A stretch of DNA of 64,000 bases from Corydoras sp. C115 (Eukaryota > Chordata > Actinopteri > Siluriformes > Callichthyidae). The notes beneath the pieces are model-generated. The model searched no databases. It was not told where the DNA came from and saw only the letters and a program-made list of their open reading frames with translations. The position numbers were made by a program, and so were the translations under genes. Below are positions 13,701 through 26,000 of this stretch, one piece after another. Location: NCBI GenBank assembly GCA_019802505.1, contig JAFMOC010000108.1, forward strand, positions 755,001 through 819,000, in the 5' to 3' direction. Within the stretch, counting starts at the first letter, position 1. Every line of letters starts with the position of its first letter.

Positions 13701-16700
13701 ACTACATGTTGCAGGGACTTGCGGTCCGATTCGGTGCAGTTCCCGAACCAGGTGGTTATGCAGCTGCTCAGTATGCTCTCAATGGTTCCCCTGTAGAATG
13801 TGGTGAGGATGGGGGGTGGGAGATGTGCCTTTCCCAGCTTTCGCAGGAAGTAGAGACGCTGCTGGGCCTTCTTGGCGATGGTGCTGCTGTTGAGAGACCA
13901 GGTGAGATCCTCTACCAGGTGAACTCCAAGGAACTTGGTGTTCTTGACAATCTCCACAGCGGAGCCGTCGATGTTCAGTGGAGAGTGATCACGCCTTGTC
14001 CTCCTGAAGTCAACAACCATTTCTTTGGTCTTGTCTAAGTTCAGAGACAGGTTGTTGGTTCTACACCAGTCCATAAGCCGTTGTACTTCTTCTCTGTACG
14101 CTGTCTCATCGTTCTTGCTGATGAGACCCACCACGGTCGTGTCATCTGCGAACTTTATGATGTGGTTCGAGCTGTGCATTGCTGCGCAGTCATAAGTCAG
14201 CAGAGTGAACAGCAGTGGACTGAGCACGCAGCCCTGAGGGGCCCCCGTACTCAGTGTGGTGGTGCTGGAGCTGTTTCGTCCGATCCGGACTGACTGCGGT
14301 CTCCCGGTCAGAAAGTCAAAGATCCAGTTGCAGAGAGAGGTGTTGAGGCCCAGTAGATCCAGTTTCCCGATCAGGTGTTGAGGGATGATTGCGTTGAATG
14401 CTGAGCTGAAGTCGATGAACAGCATTCGAACATAAGTGTCTTTATTTTCTAGGTGGGTGAGTGCCAGGTGGTGGATATGGCGTCATCTGTTGAGCGGTTT
14501 GGCCGTTATGCAGTGGATCCAGTGTAGGTGGCAGCAGGGTCTTGATGTGCCTCATGACAAGCCTCTCGAAGCACTTCATGATGACAGGAGTCAGTGCAAC
14601 GGGGCGGTAGTCGTTGAGGCAAGACACTGGAGATTTCTTCGGCATGGGGATGATGGTTGTAGCCTTGAGACACGTCGGGACGATGGCATAGTTCAGGGAG
14701 GTGTTGAAGATGTCGGTGAAAAAATCTGTCAGCTGGTCTGCACATTCCCTGAGCACTCTGCCAGGAATGTTTTCTGATCCAGCAGCTTTTCGAGGGTTGA
14801 CTCTGCATAGAGTTTTCCTCACGTCAGCTGCTGTGAAGCACAATACCTGGTCGTTGAGAGGAGGAGTGGTCTTCCTTGCTGTCGCGCCGTTCTGTGTCTC
14901 AAACCGAGCGTAGAATTCGTTCAGCGCATCTGGAAGGGAGAAGTCACCGTCGCAGGCAGGTGGTGTAGTCCTGTAGTTGGTGATGGTCTGGATGCCCTGC
15001 CACATGCGCCGTGTGTCTCCGCTGTTCTGGAAGTGGCTGTGGATGTTCCGACCGTGTGCGCGCTTTGCCTCTCTGATGGCCTTGGACAGTTTGGCCCTCG
15101 CTGTTCTAAGTGCCGCCTTGTCATCTGCCTTAAAAGCAGAGTCACGATCCCTCAGCAAAGCACGCACCTCTGTGGTCATCCACGGCTTCTGGTTGGGACG
15201 TGTGGTGATGTTCTTGGAGACAGTCATGTCGTCTGTACACTTGCTGGTCACCGACGACGTGTACTCCTCCAGGTGTACTTCTCCTCCTTAACATGTTCCA
15301 GTCCGTACACTCAAAGCAGTCCTGAAGTGCACAGTACTGTAGTGAATTCACGGTAAATAAAAAGGTCTGCATTGGACGATCATGAACTCCACTAACGGTG
15401 AGGAGTAGCTGGAGATTAGTACTGAGTTCTTGCACCATTCTGTGTTGATGTAAACACACATTCCACCGCCGCGAGTCGCACATGGTTGAGTTTGTCGGCT
15501 CGAAACTCTGTTAGTCCGTCTAGTTGAATGGCGGCGTCGGGAACTCTGTTGCTCAGCCACGTTTCGGTGAAAACAAAGACAGCAGTCTCTGGATTCCCGT
15601 CGTGTAGTTCTCTGAAGTCGGATGCAGTCCAGTTTATTTTCCAGGGAGCAGACGTTTGAGAGCAGAATGGGTGGTAGAGCTGGTTGAGTTGGCTTAGTTG
15701 TTAGCCTAGTGCGAACTCCAGCCCGCTTGCCGCGTTCCACCAACAGTAATATTTTAAATGTTATTGTCCCTATGAGAAATCCTGTATTCAGACTTCATTG
15801 TTTTCACATTCGTGATAGTGTTGCTGGCTTCTGGAAACATTGAGGATGCACGTGGCAGGTGATGACGCCTGTGGGCTTCGTGGCATTGTGGGCATTTTCC
15901 AGCGGCGGTGCATGCAGAGGCCCAATTCTTTCGGCCTTCATGGAGAGTGAAATGGCGTGGACAGAGCAAGTATAGGATCCAGACATTGTGGACAAAGAAG
16001 AAGACTGATGGAAGCAGGAAATTGGCGATCACTACTCTTCTCTACGAGGCAGATAGCGCACACATCAACCCCCCAATCCTGTTTGTAGTGGTGGGGCAGT
16101 GTGGAGCTAATGGAAACGGGTGGTGATTAGAGGTAATTAACAGACCTGCTGGCGGCTCCGTGAATTAGCCAGAGACACGAATAGACGGCAATTACACCAT
16201 GTCAACATTTGTGCTAAAAATGTTTGTATACAATTATGTTAATAAAGCCCATTTCTGAGATCCATCCCTGAAATCCAGTTCTCATTGTTTCTTAGTCCAT
16301 CACAGACAGCAAATTCATTTCAATTCAATTCTTTAAATCAACTCCACTTCGTGTTGTGCCTAATAACAACATCTCTTGAGTCTAATTGCTTTCTTAACAG
16401 TACAGGGCTTATATTAAAACAGTAAGGGGGATCCATTTCACAGATGGACAAGTGGTTTTACAAGAACTTCTGACGCATGTTAAATAAATCCTGTTTAAAG
16501 ACGCATGAAGTTCACATTTCACTAGTCAGGCGACTCAGGAGGGGAAAGCAGTGTGCCACTAACACAGTATATAGTGGAGGTGGTGCACTGTTGACTTCGA
16601 CTGGGGACGTCATTAGACGGTGGAAGGAATACTTCAAGAACCTTCTCAATCCCACCAACATGCCCTCCGGAGAGGAGGCAGAGTCAGAGGATCCGGGAGG

Positions 16701-19700
16701 AGGCTTTTCCATCACTGTGGCTGAAGTCGCTAAGGTAGTTAGAGAGCTCCTTGGTGGCAGGGCTTCAGGGGTGGATGAGATCCGCCCAGAGTACCTCAAA
16801 GCTTTAGAAGTTGTGGGGCAGTCTTGGCTGACGCGCCTTTTCAACATTTCATGGTCATCAAGGGCAGTGCCCCTGGACTGGCAGACGGGGGTGGTGGTGC
16901 CCCTTTTTAAAAAGGAAGGAGGGTGTGTTCCAACTACAGGGGAATTACACTCCTCAGCCTCCCTGGCAAAGTCTACGCAGGGGTACTGGCAAAAAGAGTC
17001 CGCCTGATAGTCAAACCTCGGATTCAGGAGGAGTAGTGTGGTTTTCGTCCTGGTCGTGGAACACTGGACCAGCCATTTACTCTCTCCAGGATCCTCGAGG
17101 GTTCATGGGAGTTTGCCCAACCAGTCGACATGTGTTTTGTGGATCTGGAGAAGGCTTTCGACTGTGTCCCTTGGAGTATTTTGTAGGAGGTGCTTCGTGA
17201 GTATGGGGTACATGGCTTCTTACTACAGGCCATTCAGTCCCTGTACAGTATGTGCGAAGCAGGAGCTTGGTTCACATGGCAGGCAGTAAGTCGGATCACA
17301 TCGCTGCCGTTTGTAGATGATGTGGTCCTGTTAGCATCATCAGGCTGCGAACTTCAGCTCTTATTGGATCGGTTTGCAGCAGAGTATGAAGAGGCTGGGA
17401 TGAAAATCAGCACCTCCAAATCTGAGGCCATGGTTCTCAGCCGGAAAAGGGTAGAGTCCTCTCTGGGGTCCCCCAGTCGAGCTGGTGGATTTGGCTTGAG
17501 GCGAGGGAGGTCTGTCTCCCCCGCGACCCGAACCCCGGCCATCGGAAGATAATGGATGGATGGATGGTAGTTTGTCACTTTATATATTTCGGCTCGTTTA
17601 AAAAAATGTTGATGTGTCCTAAAATGTCAGTATGAAGTTAACTAAGTGAATTTAAAATATATAATGTATATATTTAATAATAGTGTATAATGAATATATT
17701 CGAACATATGTGAAAACCAACACTCAGATACATTAATAGAATGTATAAAACTATATAAAATGAGGAATATTTATAAGCCACTTTTAGAATGGAGCTAGAA
17801 AAATTCTAACAATAACTACACATATACATGTCTAAAGTATGAGAGAGAATTTACCTTGTAAATGCTCACAAAAGATCCAAGAAAGGCTCCTAGCTGAAAA
17901 TTCTCCTTGTTATACAGCAGAGATAAAAGCCGAGATGGTTGGGTAAAGGCATATCGAAATGCAGATGGGACCTTCAAGCAACACTGGATGAGATATCCAA
18001 CACTGAACATGCGGATGAATCCCTTTAGAGAAATCAGAAGTAATTTTAGCAGTTTACAGCATACATTCATTTACTTTATGTCATGCACAGACACATCACA
18101 CAAGCATATAGGCACAAAGACAGACACGCACAAGCACAGACAAACAAGCGCAGGTACAAGCGCAGACACACATGCTCAGGCACTTGCACACAAAAAGGAA
18201 AGACAGAAGACAAGTACAGAAAGAATGAAAGCATGCTGGTCCTTACTTTGACACTGTAGGAAATGCAGTTGTCTTGGTAGTGTTTGCAGCACCTATGTCT
18301 GGGTCCATGTTTGCATCTAAAGGGGCATAAGGTATTATAAAACTGCATATAGTCAAGCAGTGTAAATACAGAGAACATTCATCACATCTAGGTTACTATG
18401 TAACTATGTATTATGTCTAATACATATTAAATGATCTCCTACAACTGAAATAAGCAAAAAGTAGAGGAATTCTGTGAAGGTTAACCTTGGTCTCATCAGT
18501 ATATTAAACTCTGTTCCAGAAATTTTGGATGATGAGTGGTTAGAGATACATCTTCTATACTTCTAGGTACTGTTGCTTTCCAGTGAATTCCAGTGAATTC
18601 ACTTCTAAACTTAAATTTTAATTCTCATGTTCTTAAAAGTAGGTGACATCACTGTTGACAATGCTTAAAGTCTTAAAAATAACATTTTTCACAACACAAC
18701 TCACTGACTGTTGAGTCAAAGATTTACATTAAAAGATTTAATGTAAGATTTAACAGTCAAAGATTTACATTAAAAAAAGGTATGTCAATGATATTTGCCA
18801 CTGGCTCAATTCTTTTTATTTGTGAATGGACATCTGTGTCAAGGCAAGTATCAAGACACAAGTGTCTGACTTTTTGCTGCTTTTGGGAAAATTACTGCAT
18901 CATTTAAATTTTCACAGTGTATAATCACTACATGTATTTATGCAAATGTGACCATTTTGTCCAATTTCCCAAGGTTTTTTCTTCTTTGGTTTTGCATTGT
19001 TTATTTTCAACTCAGTCTCTCTGTATACATGTATTCATTAAGACCTTGGCCGAGCTATCCAACATTAAGTCATGGTAAGAGTGATATAAAATTAAGAAGT
19101 ACCTTTGAAAGGACCATGACTCATCGGTTCTTTAGACCGTTTAGTAGCAATAAGTATTTAGAGAAATTAGCTTTAATAAACAGTCAATTAATGAAATGGT
19201 TACACATTTAGAATCAATCTATTGTGCAACATACTTTAATATATGCAAAAATTCCTAGATAAAACTACAGTTAGATGCAGTTTAATTGCAGAAAAAAAAA
19301 GACTTTACCCAATATATATACTTACAACAGATCCACAAGTTTATTAGTCAATGAAGCAATGGTCCTTTGTCTGGATAAAGCCTGTTCTTGCTCATGTGAT
19401 GGATATATAGGTGTTCTATCTTCATAAGATGTACTAGGCAGCAGTTCAGCCTGGGTGGAATGGGTGGGGATTTCCTCTTTTCCTACAATAAACCTGTCCA
19501 AAATAAAAACAGAATACTGTTTTACATACCAATTACGATGTGTTCTTTGGAGTCTCAATCTCTATACAGGAGAAGAAACAGATTTGGATATAACAAAAAC
19601 TTACTTTAATGCTGAAAAGGCAAAACCATTAAGTCCATCTTTACATCTAAAATTCAAACAAAATAAAAATATTAAACCTTATAAGAAATTATTACAGCTA

Positions 19701-19956
19701 ACATTACTTAAAAATCTTAACATTTAATATTACATTCAGTACTTTTTTTTTTTTTTTTTACAAATAAGAGCCCACCACAAGTCAGTAGTTAAGGAAAAAA
19801 AAGCTACCCTGTAGTATAATTAAACCTCTATACTCAAAGTATAATCATTATCCGAGCCAGCTTTTATATATATGTATGATATATATAAAAAATATATAAA
19901 TCATATATGTATGATTTATACATATATATGATATATATATATATATGATATATATA

Positions 19957-20004
<48 letters not shown>

Positions 20005-23000
20005 TATATATAAGGGCTGCAACAACGAATCGATAAATATCGATTATGAAAAGGGTCGCACGATTTCCGCGTTACTTGCAATGTCGTAACCGCTTACGTC
20101 ACCTGCAGCACTTCAACAACGCTGAAAAAAAAAAAATAGCGAATTGAACAGAAAGAGGCAGAATCTGCAAAACAAGTTCATAAATCGTACAAATGAAACA
20201 CAGCCAACGCAGAAAAAAGTTTCCGTTTAAATCATCAAAACGGGGCACGTCATGCTTCACACAAATAAAGAACGTGTAACATGCGAGCACTGCGAAAATG
20301 CTTTGACCTGCACGGAGCACCACGGTGATGATCCACCACCTGAAACTAAACATGCTGGTGTCACCGATGAGGATGAAGGAGCTCAACAGCAGAGTAAATC
20401 ACTAAAATATCCCCAGTTTCTTTAGTTTGGAAGTGAATAAACATAACGCTGCACTCACTATGAGACCGGCAGAACACGCTTGTGGTTATTAACTTGATAA
20501 TGACAGTAATAGAGAACGTGTGTTACTTTTTATTTTTGTTTAATTATCTTAAGCAGTGTTTAAATGTGCTTCATAAAAACATACAAATTGTACACAATGG
20601 TGGTAATTAATGATAAAGCTTCACGTTTTAATTTTTTGACAAAATGTGAGTGAAGACACTGCACTCTATAGGAGTGGCGGGGATTAGGTAACATATTACA
20701 GCTGCACAAATTTGTGTGTTATGTTCACACTATGCTACATATTATGCCAGTGTGTTTGAGATTTGTGTTTAATTGCTCTTTGGGTTAATTGAATGGCTTC
20801 AACTCATACTGTAAATAAAACCAGACATTTATTGACCTGCTTAATTCTACAGTGTAGCTGATTATCTTCATAACTACTGACTTGTGTTGTCATTTGTAAG
20901 TTACTTTGGATAAAAAAAAGTCTGCTAAGGACAGAGGACAGAGTTGAGAGAATTGTTTAGCAGTGATGAACGATATGGAATGAGAGTTAGCACCACAGTG
21001 ACATTCATCACTAGAGCAAAGTGAACAAATTGGAGTGTATTTTGGGAACTATAGACTAAAGGTAAGAGGGGGCAGATACAGAGATTGTCCTGTAGGCCAA
21101 AGTCAGTGTCTTGTACTGAATGCAAGCAGCCAATGGATGGAGATGAGTAATGGAGTGACATAAGTTGCTTGGGCTGGTTGAACACAAGTCGGGCAGCAGA
21201 GATTTAATTCAGAGTCCTGATTGTGCAAGCTGGAAGACCAGCAAGAAAGGCATTACAGTAATCAAGCCGGGATAGGATGATCGCATGGCATGTCAACGAC
21301 GAATTTGTTTGGCACAAATAACTCACCTAAAAAAAAACATGTAGAGGGATGCAGTCAAACAGAACAGCAGAACCTAAAAAAAATAATCAAAACAATTTGC
21401 ATACAAGATGTAACAAAACACTATGCTTAGAAAACCACTTTTTAAATGTAAAACCTTCTTAAACTGAAAAGAATTATTTACGATTTGCAATCAAATAAAC
21501 ATTCACTTTGTAAAATAATAATAATAATACAAACTCCCCAACACATTTAAGAAAGTTGCTCCCCCTTATAAGTGTATTCAGCAGTGTAGGGAGTAACACT
21601 GCTATTCTATTTTTACTACTGTAATAGAATGGCCTTTTTAAATGTAAGTTAGTTTTAATTACAGAGATTAATTGGGCTATCTATGTTTCCCTTCCAGGGA
21701 AATACACAAAGCAGCCATTCAGCTTATCCTGGAGATTTCCTATTTATGATCTAATGTTTGTACTAGCATTAAATAAATATTTTTATAAACTGATGCAGGG
21801 CATTTTAAGAACAAAAAACAAGCACATTGAAATCTGAGCATTTACCTCTCCATGTTTTAAAGGACTAATAATGCCTCGGGTGACAGCCATCCGGAATAGT
21901 GTCTCTGTTGCCTAAAAATAGAGACCCATATGTTACAAAATTTCAAACCTGGGAAGAAAAATTAGTAAATAAATAAATAAAAATAAATAAATTAATTAAT
22001 TAAAAACAATCCTATCAAAACCTAATGTTAATTGCTATTGCAGTAAGTGTGAAAACATGCAATAAAATGGCTCATGGTCTTACCAGGTTTGCCATATATA
22101 TTGTTAAAAGCCCCCTTCTGCAGACACAAAAGAGTAAATGTATTAATGCTTCAAACTGAATAAGCATACATGTTTCAAAATTGCAGGTAAGTCATGAGTA
22201 AGTGATTCAGAAGTCAGTTGTGTATAATTTGTTGAAAAAGTATTTTACCAGTAAATATTTTTTTTATTGAAGCTTTACACGAGAGCTATGGTTATGCCAA
22301 TAACTTCAACGAGTTTAGCCACCACCTAAAGGCTGCTGCTTGAATGTGGCTGTTTATAGGGTTGTGTGTATGTTTCAATCAAGCTTTGTTGAATTAGACG
22401 TACTAGTCACAATATAATTTTAGTGGAATGAGAATAGATTGAAAGCAGTTAATTCCATACAGTTAATTATATACAGTTAATTCCTGCTTTACTTATTCAC
22501 AGATTTTGAAAATAAATGTGGACAGGGTATCTTCATTATTGGCAAAAATTAACATGTATGAGTCTCACCATAGTAAATTGCAGCTTAAGATAAATGCAAA
22601 GGCGGCTCTCAGTCTGCCTACCTTAGGTCCAGGAAGATAACCCCTTTCCATTGGGGATTTATCGATAAGGCGGACAAGAGCTGGCAGATTAGTGCATAAA
22701 TTGGGCACAGGACAAGTTCTCTAATTATTGTTTTGACTCTCTGAAATCTTTGCAACGAGCACCTGGTTGTTGCCAGTTTATGGTAAAATGATGTTCTTCC
22801 AAATAATAGCCCCTGCATTGCTCACTGGAACATTTAGAAGTTTGGAAATCCATCTGTAATACCATTAGTATGTTTTAAAAGCGCTATTTGCCTTTCCCCA
22901 TTATGAGATAAGATGCTTTTTTGTGACACCTTTGTAATGAGAAACTTTTTAATGACCATCAATTAGGTCTAAACCAACTGATTTTAATTTGCACTGATAG

Positions 23001-26000
23001 GGGCTTGATTGCTTTCTAAACACTTACAGTTTTTAGCTTTTTTACCCTTCCTTTCTGCACGTGTTCAAACATTTTCCTTTTGTTTTTGGACCTACTTGAT
23101 TTGATTTCTTTGTATGTGTGATTTACTTGGGTTGTTATTTAATGTGGTAAATCTCTCTTGTCAATAACTGAAATATGTTGATGCATTCTGTATATAAATC
23201 TCTGTATATTGACCAGGAATTTGTGCAGATGTTTTCCAGTAGTAAACAGCATGTCTGAAATGTCTGCCATCCTTGCATAAATCATGATCTGAGCTGCTAT
23301 GGATTTTTCTGGGCCATTAAATCAGTCAACAATGGGTACTGTTTCAATTTTGGTAGACTATGCATTGATACCCCAAAGATGTGCCTCTGTGCGACATCTT
23401 GGCAAGAATGTTGAAGAAGCACTCATCAAAACACAAGCCTTCATGAGGATTCCCCTGCTTGGACTGATGTCCACGTAAGAAATTTCTCCAGCTACAACAA
23501 CAATCCAGACTCTACAATCCAGACACCGAGTTACAGTATGTAGAATTTACTCCTCATATATTGCTTTTCAAAATGTGTTTCAAATTACTTGCTAATAATG
23601 AGGTACTGTGGACTGCGATGCAGAGACTGGGAGGTGTACCACCCAAATCTCTTAAAGCTGGTAGTTACTGTTAAGGCTCATTTATGCTCAACGTTAAATA
23701 CGGAAACGGATACGGACGGAGCATTTTGTCCATACTCTGCGTTCATTTCGTACGTAATTTGCACGTTTTCTGAAAGCTTGCGGATGCGGACAGGACGGAG
23801 CAATACCACTGGAAACCGTGGGGGCAGTGCATGATGCGACCACTTCCATATGTACACGAAGGAGAAGAAAAACATGGCGGAACTTTTTGAAGACCGGTTG
23901 TGCAAGTTGGTGCGCAATTTCAATCATTTATATAATGTTACTTCGCCGGGGCACAGGGACAAACAGTTGTTACAAAACTGTTACAAAAAAGTTCCTCCGC
24001 CGTCGCCAAGTCTGATTTTTACTCTAAACTGCCCTCTAATGGATGTAGTGTTCAACAACCATATCAACGGAGCTGACGCAAGGAAGTATGTGGGCAGTAA
24101 CGGTTATATCGCATGAAGCACACACACACATTTCCGTACGGAGAGGGAGTATAAATGAGGCTTTACTGACTGCCTACTGAATCCCAGGTCAAAGACAATA
24201 CAAAAAAATTGCCAGTTTTGCTCCAGTCCATTGTAATGTAACCTTGTGGTTTTGACCCCCAAATACAGATTCTGTCCACTTCTATGTAGAATATAGTAAA
24301 CGCAACACAGTCTATACGTTGATACCTTCGAGATGACGAAATGCTCAATTGCTTGAGCGCCGCACACTTTTACTTGACACATGATTTAATAAGGGGATAT
24401 AAGATCCTCTTGACTTCCATGTCCCACAAAAATGGCTTTCTCTACATCTTTTGATTTACACCGATTGATGATGCTTTTAATTGGAGTGTACGAAAAAAGA
24501 ATCATTGTGTTGGTGGAGGTACATTTGAGGGTCCATCCCAAAATTGATGACAGCACAAATATTGGCCTCCCTATGAACCGAGGGCAAAAAGTAGGTAGCT
24601 CGTTGGAAACTATCATAGGTTTATACCTTACTATTTATACTGTACATAATTTGACCACTGACTGATCTCATTATAAAGGTCCAGTGGACAGAGAATTGCG
24701 GACAGGTAAAGGCTGCACTTTGTGGTGGACTGCTGCTAAATTGACCCGAGTTCATCATCTCTTTTATTTCAGTGTGTGACATATGGGATAAGAGGTTGGG
24801 GGTAGTGTCTTTCTAAGCAGTGGCTCTGCAATATGCATACAGAAATAGGTAACAATGTGCAACCAAATGCTTAAAAACACCTACACGTGTCCACAGAAAT
24901 AAGCACACTTAAAGTCAGTGAATCAAAGTAGAATAAGCTCAGTTTTAACAGATTTGTAATTATATTGTAGCACTTATTGACATGAGCTTTAATGAGTGAA
25001 ATCATTAGCTACAAGCACAACAGGTATTAAGGAGCTCTCTTCCTAATGGTACTGTTCTTACATACACCTCTTGGTGCTACGTGGACACATCATCAGTGAT
25101 GAACCCGAGGTCATGGGGTGTTTCGGGTCTTTGATCATCAAACACCCTACCTCGGGCCACCCAGTCGTGGGTGATCAGCCCCCGACTTGTGTCCAAGTGG
25201 CCCACTACTCCACGGATCCCCCCTCCGGATCCATAGCCATCTTGAGGCTTTCTCCGCAGCCTCTATGATGTTCCTGATGGCTCGTTTGCACAGCTGACCT
25301 TTTACTCCAAGGACTTTTAGGGTGCGGGGTAGTGACTGGCCAACAAAACCCCGACACCCTACCTCAACTGGTTCACATCGGGCTTTCCAGCCTTTACTCC
25401 TGCACTCCGTCACCAGCTCAGCATATTTAGCTCTCTTTCGTTCATTTGCCTCCTCTATTCGGTCTTCCCAGGGGACAGTAAGTTCTCATACATAATGAAT
25501 AGACACATTTTAGGGTGGTTTTGCCATTTCTAGCAGTCCATCGTCCAGAAAAATACCTGTGTGTTTTCTCTTCAGGAGTTCATGTATCATGCTGAAGCTG
25601 CTGTGTTTCCTGCACTGTGCATGATATGTTAGTCATGTTTTGATGTATTTATTCATTTGAGGGTTAACGCCATTTTGGACATTTTCGTAATTTAATGGCA
25701 GTTTATGGTTTTATATTTCCATTTTTTTATGCTTTTGGTCTGTTTTCTATTTCTATTGATATTTTATAATAATTGCTAGGCAAGTTAGAATTGTTCTTGT
25801 GTTGTCTTGTGTAAATATTTCTTTCATGCTTTTAGGCATGTGCGTTTGTTGTCTTTGAGTTATGTGTTTACATCAGACTAGCATAATGCTTTTAACTGTG
25901 ATAGGTGTTTGGCAGGTTTCACAGAAGGTGAAGGTTATCCTTTAACTAAGTGCTGGTGGGTTTTCCTGGAATGTCCAATACAATATCGTGTGTAGATGGT

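Larger units (their letters stand above)
12046..15745 (-). mobile_element. LINE of Rex1/CR1-L2 type, split by a Tc1
   Basis: A non-LTR retrotransposon on the minus strand, 5'-truncated inside the endonuclease near 15745. Coding remains run to about 13450. The 3' UTR continues from there, is cut by a Tc1 element (12091-13220), and resumes to about 12046 with a short A-rich tail. The DNA on either side of the Tc1 joins smoothly into a 3' UTR (TGTGGAATGACAAATAATAAA on the minus strand). Clade assignment is from recalled teleost LINE proteins and is uncertain; RTE is less likely. Confidence 0.7.

Noticed and set aside
13547..14038. 163-residue plus-strand frame
   Set aside because: Antisense of the LINE reverse transcriptase on the minus strand; no independent signal.
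11930..16160. Possible single old repeat split by the Rex1-like LINE (GATTAGAGGTAATT on both sides)
   Set aside because: Only about 25 bp of similarity and no duplication at the LINE ends; too weak to claim.
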